From Chloroflexota bacterium (GTDB taxonomy: Bacteria; Chloroflexota; Dormibacteria; Dormibacterales; Dormibacteraceae): a stretch of 64,000 nt of DNA. The position numbers were made by a program, and so were the translations under genes. Shown here piece by piece: positions 53,686 to 60,952 of the stretch (position 1 is its first letter; every line of letters starts with the position of its first letter). Below the pieces are notes generated by a model that was not told where the DNA came from, made no database searches, and saw only the letters and a list, made by a program, of their open reading frames with translations. The DNA lies in the NCBI GenBank assembly GCA_005882115.1, contig VBEG01000039.1:40580-104579 (forward strand), written 5' to 3'.

Positions 53686-54848
53686 AAGCTTCGATCAACT
53701 CCGTGGACGTCGCCGGCAAGCGCGTCCTTGTCCGCGAGGACCTGAACGTCCCCATGTCGAACGGCGCCATCGCCGACGACGCGCGCGTGCGCGCCGCGGC
53801 GCCGACGCTGCGACACCTAATGAAGCGCAGGGCAAGGGTGATCGTCATGTCACACCTCGGACGGCCGAAGGACCGTGAGCCAGACCTCTCGCTCAGGCCG
53901 ATCGCGGCCGATCTCAGCCGCAACGTCGGTCGCGAGGTTCAGTTCGCCGAAGACTGCGTGGGCGCGCCCGCGACGACGGCGGTGGAGCGGCTGCTTTCGG
54001 GGCAGCTGCTGTTGCTCGAAAACGTCCGCTATCACAAGGAGGACGAAGCCAACGACACAGCCTTCGCCAGGGACCTGGCGTCCCTGGGCGATCTTTTCGT
54101 GAACGATGCGTTTGCCGCGTCGCACCGCGCGCATGCTTCCGTCGTGGGCGTCGCCGCGTACCTGCCGGCGTTTGCGGGCGAGCTCATGGAGGCGGAGCTC
54201 GACGCTCTGCACAAGGCTCTCGACAATCCGCGCCGTCCCATGGTGGCGGTGGTGGGCGGGGCCAAGGTCTCGACCAAGGTTGGCGTTCTGCGGAGCCTGC
54301 TCCAGAAGGTCGACGCCCTGCTGATCGGAGGGGCGATGGCCAACACCTTTTTCAAAGCGCGCGGCTGGCCGACCGGCAGCGGGCTGGTCGAAGACTCCGC
54401 GCTCAAGGAGGCGCGCGACGTGGCCGAGGAAGCCGGGAACAAGCTGGTTCTCCCGGTCGACCTGGTGTGCGCCCGCAAGATGCAGGCCGGCGAGCCGCTG
54501 CGGATCCTGGAAGCCGACAAGGTCGAGCCCGAGTGGATGGCCCTCGACATCGGGCCGAGGTCCGTGGCCCTGTTCAGCGACAAGCTTCGTGGGGCAGGCA
54601 CCGTCATCTGGAACGGGCCCGTCGGCGTGGCCGAGATCGAAGACTTCAGCGACGGGACGAAGGAAGTGGGCGAGGCGATCGCGACGTCGGGGGCGTACAC
54701 GTTGGTGGGCGGCGGCGACACGGTCGCGGCGATCGATTCCCTCGGGCTTGGCGGCCGCTACTCGCACGTCTCGACGGGTGGTGGGGCCACGCTCGAGTAC
54801 CTGGAAGGCAAGGAGCTGCCGGGCATCAGGATCCTCAAAGAGGCCTGA
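53682..54848 (+). CDS. pgk: Phosphoglycerate kinase, CTG start
   Basis: 388 aa. Makes ATP from 1,3-bisphosphoglycerate. KASINSVDVAGKRVLVREDL matches the family N-terminus and begins right after CTG at 53682, which overlaps the gap stop (CTGA). The next possible start, GTG 53703, would remove the conserved KxSI-VDV lead. MSHLGRPKD, ENVRYHKEDEAND, VVGGAKVSTKVGVL and the C-terminal VGGGDTVAAID loop are present. Confidence 0.95.
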   Translation: MKASINSVDVAGKRVLVREDLNVPMSNGAIADDARVRAAAPTLRHLMKRRARVIVMSHLGRPKDREPDLSLRPIAADLSRNVGREVQFAEDCVGAPATTAVERLLSGQLLLLENVRYHKEDEANDTAFARDLASLGDLFVNDAFAASHRAHASVVGVAAYLPAFAGELMEAELDALHKALDNPRRPMVAVVGGAKVSTKVGVLRSLLQKVDALLIGGAMANTFFKARGWPTGSGLVEDSALKEARDVAEEAGNKLVLPVDLVCARKMQAGEPLRILEADKVEPEWMALDIGPRSVALFSDKLRGAGTVIWNGPVGVAEIEDFSDGTKEVGEAIATSGAYTLVGGGDTVAAIDSLGLGGRYSHVSTGGGATLEYLEGKELPGIRILKEA

Positions 54849-55639
54849 TGGGCAGCCGACCGCCGGGGATGCCGCTCGTGGCGGCCAATTGGAAGATGAA
54901 TCCGACCAACATCGACGACGCGCTCGACCTGGTGCGCGGGGTGATGTCTGTGGCCCGAGGGCAGGCCGACAAGGTGGAGGTGGCGCTCTTCCCGCCATTC
55001 CTGTGGCTCACTGCGGTCTCTGAAGTGCTCTTCGAGTCCGGTGTCAAGCTCGGCGCGCAGGACACCTTCTGGGAGATGTCCGGCGCTTTCACGGGCGAGA
55101 TTTCGCCCGCGATGCTCAAGCCGCTCTGTCAGTGGGTTATCGTCGGCCATTCGGAGCGCCGGCTCTTCGTCGGAGAGACAGACGAGATGGTGGCCAAGAA
55201 GACGGCGGCGGCGTTGTCGTGCGAGCTGAGCGTGATCATGTGCGTGGGTGAGCTGGCCGACCACTACGACGCGGGCACCTCGGATCAGGTGGTGTCGGCG
55301 CAGGTCAAGGCGGGCCTCGCCAGCTGCTCGGCGGATGACTCGGCGCGCCTGGTCATCGCGTATGAGCCGGTGTGGGCGATCGGCAGCGGCAAGAACGCCG
55401 ACCCGGAGCACGCGTACAAGACGATGCGCCTAATCCGCAAGATTGTGGGCGAGATGATCGGTGCTGGGGCGGCGCGCAAGGTGCGCATCCTCTACGGCGG
55501 CAGCGTGAAGGCCGACAACGTGCAGCAGTACGTCGAGCTGCCTCTGTGCGACGGCGTGCTCGTTGGAGGCGCGAGCCTTGTCGCCGACGAGTTCGCGCAC
55601 ATCGTCAAGGTCACGGCCGAGGTCTATGGCCACCGCTAA
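54848..55639 (+). CDS. tpiA: Triosephosphate isomerase
   Basis: 263 aa. Catalytic Lys in AANWKMNP, His in IVGHSERRLF and Glu in IAYEPVWAIGSGK. The phosphate loop ILYGGSVKADN is present. The ATG shares a base with the pgk stop (TGATG). Confidence 0.98.
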   Translation: MGSRPPGMPLVAANWKMNPTNIDDALDLVRGVMSVARGQADKVEVALFPPFLWLTAVSEVLFESGVKLGAQDTFWEMSGAFTGEISPAMLKPLCQWVIVGHSERRLFVGETDEMVAKKTAAALSCELSVIMCVGELADHYDAGTSDQVVSAQVKAGLASCSADDSARLVIAYEPVWAIGSGKNADPEHAYKTMRLIRKIVGEMIGAGAARKVRILYGGSVKADNVQQYVELPLCDGVLVGGASLVADEFAHIVKVTAEVYGHR

Positions 55640-56405
55640 GAATCCAGGGACCCTTGTTCTGCTCCGACATGGCGAGAGCACCTGGAACCTGGAGAACCTG
55701 TTTACGGGTTGGCACGATGTCCCGCTGAGCGAGCGGGGTGTGCATGAGGCGAAGGAAGCCGGGCGCTTGATGCAAGAGTCCGGGCTGCGGCCGGCCATCG
55801 TCCACGAATCACTCTTGCTCCGCGCCATCCAGACGACGCAGCTCGCGCTGGCCGAGATGGAGATGTCGTGGGTCCCGGTCAAGCGCAGCTGGCGATTGAA
55901 CGAGCGTCACTACGGCGCATTGCAGGGGCTGAACAAACAGCAGACCGCGGAAAAGTACGGCGAGGACAAGGTCAAGCTATGGCGGCGCAGCTACGACGTG
56001 AGGCCGCCCGACCTCGAGCCGTCGGACAAACGGCACCCATCGCACGACCCGCGCTACGCGACCTTGCCTCCCGAGCTTCTGCCGAACGCCGAATGTTTGA
56101 AGGACGTCGTCGAGCGGATGCTTCCTTACTGGTACGACGCGATCGTGCCCGACCTTCGATTGCAACCGTGCGTGCTGATCTCGGCGCACGGCAACAGCCT
56201 GCGGGCGCTGGTCAAGCATCTGGACGGCCTCGGCGACCAGGAGGTCGTCGAGCTCAACATCCCGACCGGTGTGCCGCGCGTCTACGAGCTCGGCGCCGAC
56301 CTTCGGCCGCGGTCGTGGCGGTACCTTGGCGACCCCGCCGAGATCGCCAAGCGCGCCGCCGCGGTCAAGGCGCAGGCGTCCGGCTCGAAATCCTCTACGA
56401 ACTAG
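55626..56405 (+). CDS. gpmA: 2,3-bisphosphoglycerate-dependent phosphoglycerate mutase
   Basis: 259 aa from ATG 55626, overlapping tpiA by 14 bases. Phospho-His in LVLLRHGESTWNLENLF TGW, the family's ERHYGALQGLNK segment (here NERHYGALQGL) and the second His in ISAHGNSLRAL. Interconverts 3- and 2-phosphoglycerate. Completes the lower glycolysis operon; enolase and pyruvate kinase are not here. Confidence 0.97.
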   Translation: MATAKNPGTLVLLRHGESTWNLENLFTGWHDVPLSERGVHEAKEAGRLMQESGLRPAIVHESLLLRAIQTTQLALAEMEMSWVPVKRSWRLNERHYGALQGLNKQQTAEKYGEDKVKLWRRSYDVRPPDLEPSDKRHPSHDPRYATLPPELLPNAECLKDVVERMLPYWYDAIVPDLRLQPCVLISAHGNSLRALVKHLDGLGDQEVVELNIPTGVPRVYELGADLRPRSWRYLGDPAEIAKRAAAVKAQASGSKSSTN

Positions 56406-56453
56406 ACTGGTTCGTACTCAGATCAATTCAATAAGAAAAGGGGGATCGCAGCA

Positions 56454-57068
56454 ATGCCGTTTGAAGTTCCCAAGCTTGCCTACGCGTTCGATGCCCTCGA
56501 ACCGCACATCGACGCCAAGACAATGGAGATCCATCACGACAAGCACCACGCGACTTATGTGGCGAATGCGAACGCGGCCCTGGAAAAGCATCCCGAGCTG
56601 GCCAGCAAGACCGTGGAAGACCTGCTCTGGGGGATCAACACGGTTCCCGAGGATATCCGGACCGCGATCCGCAACAACGCGGGCGGCCACGCCAACCACT
56701 CGATCTTCTGGACGATCATGGGGCCGGGCGGCGGCGGCAATCCGAACGGACGCATCGCCGACTCGCTGAAAAGCACGTTCGGCAGCTACGACGCTGTCAA
56801 GGAGCAGCTACAGAAGGCAGCGGTGGGCCAGTTCGGCAGCGGTTGGGCGTGGCTGGTCGCCGACCGCCAGGGCAAGCTCTCGATCAAGGGCTTTGCCAAC
56901 CAGGACAGCCCGTACATGGACGAGCTCACGCCGATCCTCGGGGTCGACGTCTGGGAGCACGCCTACTACTTGAAGTACCAGAACCGGCGCGCGGACTATG
57001 TGACAGCCTGGTTCAACACCCTGAACTGGGACGCGATCAACGCGCGATTCGGCGCGATCTGGACCTAG
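56454..57068 (+). CDS. sodA: Superoxide dismutase, Mn type
   Basis: 204 aa. Metal ligands: His in [12 protein letters not shown], His in [10 protein letters not shown], and Asp and His in DVWEHAYYL. Gly before HANHSIFW and Gln in [10 protein letters not shown] are the MnSOD arrangement; FeSODs carry the Gln at the earlier site. A Shine-Dalgarno AAGGGGG precedes the ATG. Cytoplasmic, no signal peptide. Confidence 0.95.
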   Translation: MPFEVPKLAYAFDALEPHIDAKTMEIHHDKHHATYVANANAALEKHPELASKTVEDLLWGINTVPEDIRTAIRNNAGGHANHSIFWTIMGPGGGGNPNGRIADSLKSTFGSYDAVKEQLQKAAVGQFGSGWAWLVADRQGKLSIKGFANQDSPYMDELTPILGVDVWEHAYYLKYQNRRADYVTAWFNTLNWDAINARFGAIWT

Positions 57069-57089
57069 GTAGTCACCAGCACCGCTAGG

Positions 57090-57095
57090 TAGAAT
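57090..57095 (+). promoter_or_regulatory. -10 box (TAGAAT) of secG
   Basis: TAGAAT, ten bases before the ATG at 57106. Confidence 0.5.
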
Positions 57096-57105
57096 CTCCC
57101 GATCC

Positions 57106-57363
57106 ATGGATAAGATCCGAAATGCGCTCGTCGTCGCGGAGGCCGTCCTTGCGCTGCTCCTCATGCTCGGCGTGCTGACCCAGACGCCCAAGGCGTCGGG
57201 GCTCGGAGGCACAATCGGCGGTGGTGGCGACGGGCTGGGCGGCGGCTACCGGACGCGACGCGGCCTGGAGCGGCAGATCTACTGGACGACGTGGGTACTC
57301 GTGGCCGGCTTCCTGGTCTGCTCGGTCGCCAACGTCTGGGTGGCGGCGCATCCGACTCAGTAG
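57106..57363 (+). CDS. secG: Preprotein translocase subunit SecG
   Basis: 85 aa. Two membrane helices (residues ~6-24 and ~62-80) are joined by a Gly-rich loop with GLGGTIGGG and YRTRRGLE, the SecG pattern. Part of the SecYEG channel. Its end overlaps the start of a peptide-binding lipoprotein gene, so the two are probably coupled. Confidence 0.92.
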   Translation: MDKIRNALVVAEAVLALLLMLGVLTQTPKASGLGGTIGGGGDGLGGGYRTRRGLERQIYWTTWVLVAGFLVCSVANVWVAAHPTQ

Positions 57364-58960
57364 TCTCGCCGCCGCCGCATTCGCGGCGGCTCTGGCCCTC
57401 ATGGGGTGCCAGCCGGTCGCCACGGTGCCGAAGCCGGCGCGTGGCGGCACGGCCGTCGAGGCACTCGTCGGCCAGGCGACCGTGCTCAATCCGCTTTTTG
57501 AGTCGAACGAGAGCACCCGCGACGTGGACAGCCTCATCTACCAGGGGCTGACCGCCGTCGACTCACAGCAAAACGTCGTCGGTGTCCTGGCTCGCGACTG
57601 GGCAGTGTCGCCAGATCACCTCACGTACACCGTCAACGTTCGCGATGACGTCAAGTGGGGCGACGGCGAGCCGTTCGGAGCAGACGATGTGCTGTTCACG
57701 TTCCATGTGCTGCAGGACCTCGAGTACCAGCAGCCGGGCGCGGAGATCTGGCGCCAGGTCGGCGTGACAGCCGGCCGTCAGGGCCAGGTGGTGTTCGCAC
57801 TGCGCGCACCCGACGCGTCATTCCCGGTCTCGCTGCGGGTTGGCATCATCCCCAAGCACATCTTCAAGGGCATGGCGCCCGACCAGATCGCCTCGAGCCC
57901 TTACAGCGCGGTGCGCGCGTTCGGCACTGGGCCTTTCAAGGTGGGTTCGATCAGTCCTCTCGCGATCACGTTGGATCGCAACCCTTACGCCGCTCCGCAG
58001 CCGTACCTCGATCATCTGGTCCTCCGCACCTATCCCGCGAACGATCCACAGAGCGCCATCCGGGCCGTGCTGACCGGCGCCGCCGACCTCGTGGGCGGCA
58101 TCCAGCCGCAGGAGGTCGACACGCTGCAGGGCCGGACCGACCTCACAGTCCAGGAGGTGCGCATGTTCACGAGCTCGTTCGTGAGCTTCAACTCCGACGG
58201 CGTCGGAAAGCAGTTCTTCGGCGACGCCAGGGTCCGGCTCGCGCTCGTCCAGGCTATCGACCGGCAGAAGCTCGTCAACGAGGTGCTGGCGGGCCGCGCG
58301 GACGCCGACCCCAACCCGATCCCGACGGCCGACTGGGCCTACTCCGCCGCCGCGGCCAACCTCCATCCCTACGACCCAGTCGCGGCGGCCAAGGCGCTGG
58401 ACGCGACGGGCTGGGTGGCGAACGCGACCTCCAAGCTGCGCGCGAACAAGGGCACGCCCTTCAAGGTCACCCTGGTCGCGGCGAACTCGTATCCAAATCA
58501 ACAGATCGCCGAGGCCGTCTCGCGTCAGCTGGGAGACCTGGGGGTCGAGGTCGACGTCAAGCCACTGCCGGCGTCGAAGCTGCTGCAGGACTACGTCCTC
58601 ACGCACAGGTACCAGATGGCGTTGATCTCGATCGACGTTGGCCCGGATCCCGACCAGTATTCGTTGTGGCACTCCGGCGTCGACCCGGCTTCGCTCAACT
58701 TCGCGTACTCGAGAGGCTGGGGGTTGATCGACCAGGACCTCGAGGCGGGTCGCGCCGCGGTGGAGCCGCCGGCTCGACTCGCCGCTTACCTCGACTTCCA
58801 GCTGCTGATGGCCGACGCGGCGCCCGCCATCTTTCTCTATGCGAGCCGGTACGAGTACGCCGTCTCGCAGCGCGTGCACGGGGTGCACACGAACAAGGCG
58901 ATCGAGCCATACGACCGCTTCCAGTACGTGACCGACTGGTACGTCAATACGACGGGGTAG
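57350..58960 (+). CDS. Peptide/oligopeptide ABC transporter substrate-binding lipoprotein
   Basis: 536 aa if started at ATC 57350, which gives a clean signal peptide (MRLSSLAAAAFAAALALMGC) with the lipidated Cys at 20. The only standard start before the lipobox is ATG 57221, deep inside secG, which would add 43 residues without signal-peptide character. Family 5 solute-binding fold: DVDSLIYQGLTAVDSQQNVV, LTYTVNVRDDVKWGDGEPF and DARVRLALVQAIDRQKLV. No permease genes follow, so it is an orphan receptor here. Confidence 0.9.
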   Translation: MRLSSLAAAAFAAALALMGCQPVATVPKPARGGTAVEALVGQATVLNPLFESNESTRDVDSLIYQGLTAVDSQQNVVGVLARDWAVSPDHLTYTVNVRDDVKWGDGEPFGADDVLFTFHVLQDLEYQQPGAEIWRQVGVTAGRQGQVVFALRAPDASFPVSLRVGIIPKHIFKGMAPDQIASSPYSAVRAFGTGPFKVGSISPLAITLDRNPYAAPQPYLDHLVLRTYPANDPQSAIRAVLTGAADLVGGIQPQEVDTLQGRTDLTVQEVRMFTSSFVSFNSDGVGKQFFGDARVRLALVQAIDRQKLVNEVLAGRADADPNPIPTADWAYSAAAANLHPYDPVAAAKALDATGWVANATSKLRANKGTPFKVTLVAANSYPNQQIAEAVSRQLGDLGVEVDVKPLPASKLLQDYVLTHRYQMALISIDVGPDPDQYSLWHSGVDPASLNFAYSRGWGLIDQDLEAGRAAVEPPARLAAYLDFQLLMADAAPAIFLYASRYEYAVSQRVHGVHTNKAIEPYDRFQYVTDWYVNTTG

Positions 58961-58973
58961 CAGGAACCGAGCC

Positions 58974-58979
58974 CAGAAT
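58974..58979 (+). promoter_or_regulatory. -10-like box (CAGAAT) of the SDR gene
   Basis: CAGAAT, eight bases before the ATG at 58988. Confidence 0.35.
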
Positions 58980-58987
58980 TAGACCGC

Positions 58988-59713
58988 ATGGACCTGGGAC
59001 TGCGTGGTCGTCGGGCTCTAGTCACCGCGGCAAGCAAGGGGCTCGGCCGGGCGTGCGCGGAGGCGTTGATTGCAGAGGACGCACGGGTCTACATCGCGTC
59101 GCGCGACCCCAGGGCGATCGAGGCGACGGGCCGCGCGATCCACGCGGTGGGGTGGTCGGCGCATGACGTCTCTCAACCTGGCGAGCCCGCAGCCGTGGTC
59201 AAGGCGGAAGTCGACGCACTCGGTGGCCTGGACATCCTGGTCGTCAACGCCGGAGGTCCTCCGCCTGGGACGTTCCAGAGCGTGCCGCTCGAGGCCTGGG
59301 AGCAGGCGATCCAGCTGACATTGATGAGCGCCGTCCGCCTGGTCAGTGAGGCGCTGCCCCATCTCAAGCGGTCGAGTCAGGGCAGGATCGTGTTCATCAG
59401 CTCGATCTCGGTCCGCCAGCCGATCCCAAACCTGGTGCTCTCCAACGCCCTTCGCGGCGCCGTCACGGGCCTGGCCAAAACGCTTTCCCGGGAGCTCGCC
59501 CCCCATGGGATCACCGTGAACAGCCTCGCCCCCGACGGCATCCTCACCGATCGAATCCGCGAGCTGGGTGTGACGCCGGGCTCGCCGTTGGGCCGATTCG
59601 GCGACCCCGCCGAGTTCGCCGCCGCGTGCGCCTTTCTCTGCTCCCGCCAGGCGGCCTACATCACCGGGCAGACACTCGGCGTCGACGGCGGCTCCCTTGT
59701 GGGCGTCCACTAG
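58988..59713 (+). CDS. Short-chain dehydrogenase/reductase lacking the YxxxK motif
   Basis: 241 aa. Cofactor loop LVTAASKGLGRACAEAL, NAGGPPPG and SSISVRQPIP, with the catalytic Ser present. The YxxxK segment reads LVLSNALRGAVTGLAKTL, so Tyr and Lys are replaced. A subgroup annotated as 3-oxoacyl-ACP reductases has the same LSNxLR pattern; its activity is uncertain. The C-terminus YITGQTLGVDGGSLVG is typical. Twelve bases before an aminotransferase gene. Confidence 0.88.
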   Translation: MDLGLRGRRALVTAASKGLGRACAEALIAEDARVYIASRDPRAIEATGRAIHAVGWSAHDVSQPGEPAAVVKAEVDALGGLDILVVNAGGPPPGTFQSVPLEAWEQAIQLTLMSAVRLVSEALPHLKRSSQGRIVFISSISVRQPIPNLVLSNALRGAVTGLAKTLSRELAPHGITVNSLAPDGILTDRIRELGVTPGSPLGRFGDPAEFAAACAFLCSRQAAYITGQTLGVDGGSLVGVH

Positions 59714-59716
59714 GAT
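59711..59716 (+). promoter_or_regulatory. -10 box (TAGGAT) of the aminotransferase gene
   Basis: TAGGAT spans the SDR stop codon and ends nine bases before the ATG at 59726. Confidence 0.4.
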
Positions 59717-59725
59717 TCGGATGAG

Positions 59726-60913
59726 ATGAGCACGGCTGTGCGATTCGCGGAGAGGATGTCGCGCCTCGGCACGGAAGGCGCGTTCGAGGTCCTGGCGAGG
59801 GCACGCAAGCTGGAGGCCGAGGGCAAGCGCATCGTCCACCTGGAGATCGGCGAGCCGGACTTTGCGACGCCCGACAACATCGTCGAGGCCGCGATCGGCG
59901 CGATGCAAAACGGCTACACCCACTACACACCCGCAAGCGGGATCTTCGAGGCCCGCGAGGCTGTGGCGGCGTTTGTCAGCCGCATGCTGAGCACGCAGGT
60001 CGATCCCGCCGACGTCGTGCTCGTCCCAGGCTCGAAGAACGTCCTTCTTTTCACCCTTCTGGCCTGCATCGAGCCGGGCGACGAGGTGATCCTCCCCGAC
60101 CCGGGCTATCCGGCGTACGCGTCGCAGGTGAACTTCATCGGGGGTGTGCCGAAGACGGTCACGCTTCGCGAGGAGAGCGGGTTCCGGATGGACCTGGACG
60201 AGCTCGAGTCGCTAGTCACGCCGAAGACGCGGATGCTGATCATCAACACGCCACAAAATCCAACTGGCGGCGTGCTGACGGCCGAGGACGTGAAGTTCGT
60301 GTGCGATCTCGCGACCAAGCACGACCTGCTCGTCGTCTCCGACGAGATCTACAGCCAGCTCGTCTACGGCTTCCACCATGTCTCGCCCCTTTCGCACGAG
60401 GGCATGCGCGAGCGGACCGTTTTGATGGACGGTCTCTCGAAGTCGTACGCGATGACCGGCTGGCGCCTCGGCTACGCGGTGGCTCCTCGCGCGCTGGCCG
60501 CCAAGCTGGACACGTTGATGATCAACTCCTCGTCCTGCGCCGCGGCATTCACCCAGATCGCCGCGATCGAAGCTCTGGGATCGCCCGAGTCAGAGCACGC
60601 GGTGCGCCGCATGGTCAAGGTGTTCGAGCACCGCCGCGACCTGGTGGTCGACGGCATGAACGACATACCCGGTATTCGCTGCGCGCGGCCGCAGGGATCG
60701 TTTTACGTGTTCCCGAACATCGAAGGCACGGGGTTCGACGAGCACGAGCTGGCGAGCCGCCTGCTGGACGAAGCCGGCGTCGCGGTTCTGCCGGGGACCG
60801 CGTTTGGCCCGGCGGGGAAAGGGTTCATCCGCCTCGCTTACACGCAGTCGGAGGACGAGCTGACGCTCGGGCTGCGCCGGATCAAGGAGTTCGTGGCCGC
60901 CAACCGCTCGTAG
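59726..60913 (+). CDS. Class I/II pyridoxal-phosphate aminotransferase
   Basis: 395 aa. IVHLEIGEPDFATPDNI, TPQNPTGGVLTAED and the PLP Lys in DGLSKSYAMTGWRLGYA. The C-terminal Arg is in GFIRLAYTQSEDEL. Subgroup I aspartate/aromatic-type enzymes look like this; the exact amino acid is unknown. It ends 39 bases before the formate dehydrogenase gene. Confidence 0.93.
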   Translation: MSTAVRFAERMSRLGTEGAFEVLARARKLEAEGKRIVHLEIGEPDFATPDNIVEAAIGAMQNGYTHYTPASGIFEAREAVAAFVSRMLSTQVDPADVVLVPGSKNVLLFTLLACIEPGDEVILPDPGYPAYASQVNFIGGVPKTVTLREESGFRMDLDELESLVTPKTRMLIINTPQNPTGGVLTAEDVKFVCDLATKHDLLVVSDEIYSQLVYGFHHVSPLSHEGMRERTVLMDGLSKSYAMTGWRLGYAVAPRALAAKLDTLMINSSSCAAAFTQIAAIEALGSPESEHAVRRMVKVFEHRRDLVVDGMNDIPGIRCARPQGSFYVFPNIEGTGFDEHELASRLLDEAGVAVLPGTAFGPAGKGFIRLAYTQSEDELTLGLRRIKEFVAANRS

Positions 60914-60937
60914 CGCCTACCTCTGCGGGCGCTTACC

Positions 60938-60943
60938 TATAGT
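60938..60943 (+). promoter_or_regulatory. -10 box (TATAGT) of fdhA
   Basis: TATAGT, nine bases before the ATG at 60953. The best -10 match in the window, with a predicted near-leaderless start. Confidence 0.5.
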
Positions 60944-60952
60944 GTTGGGCTC

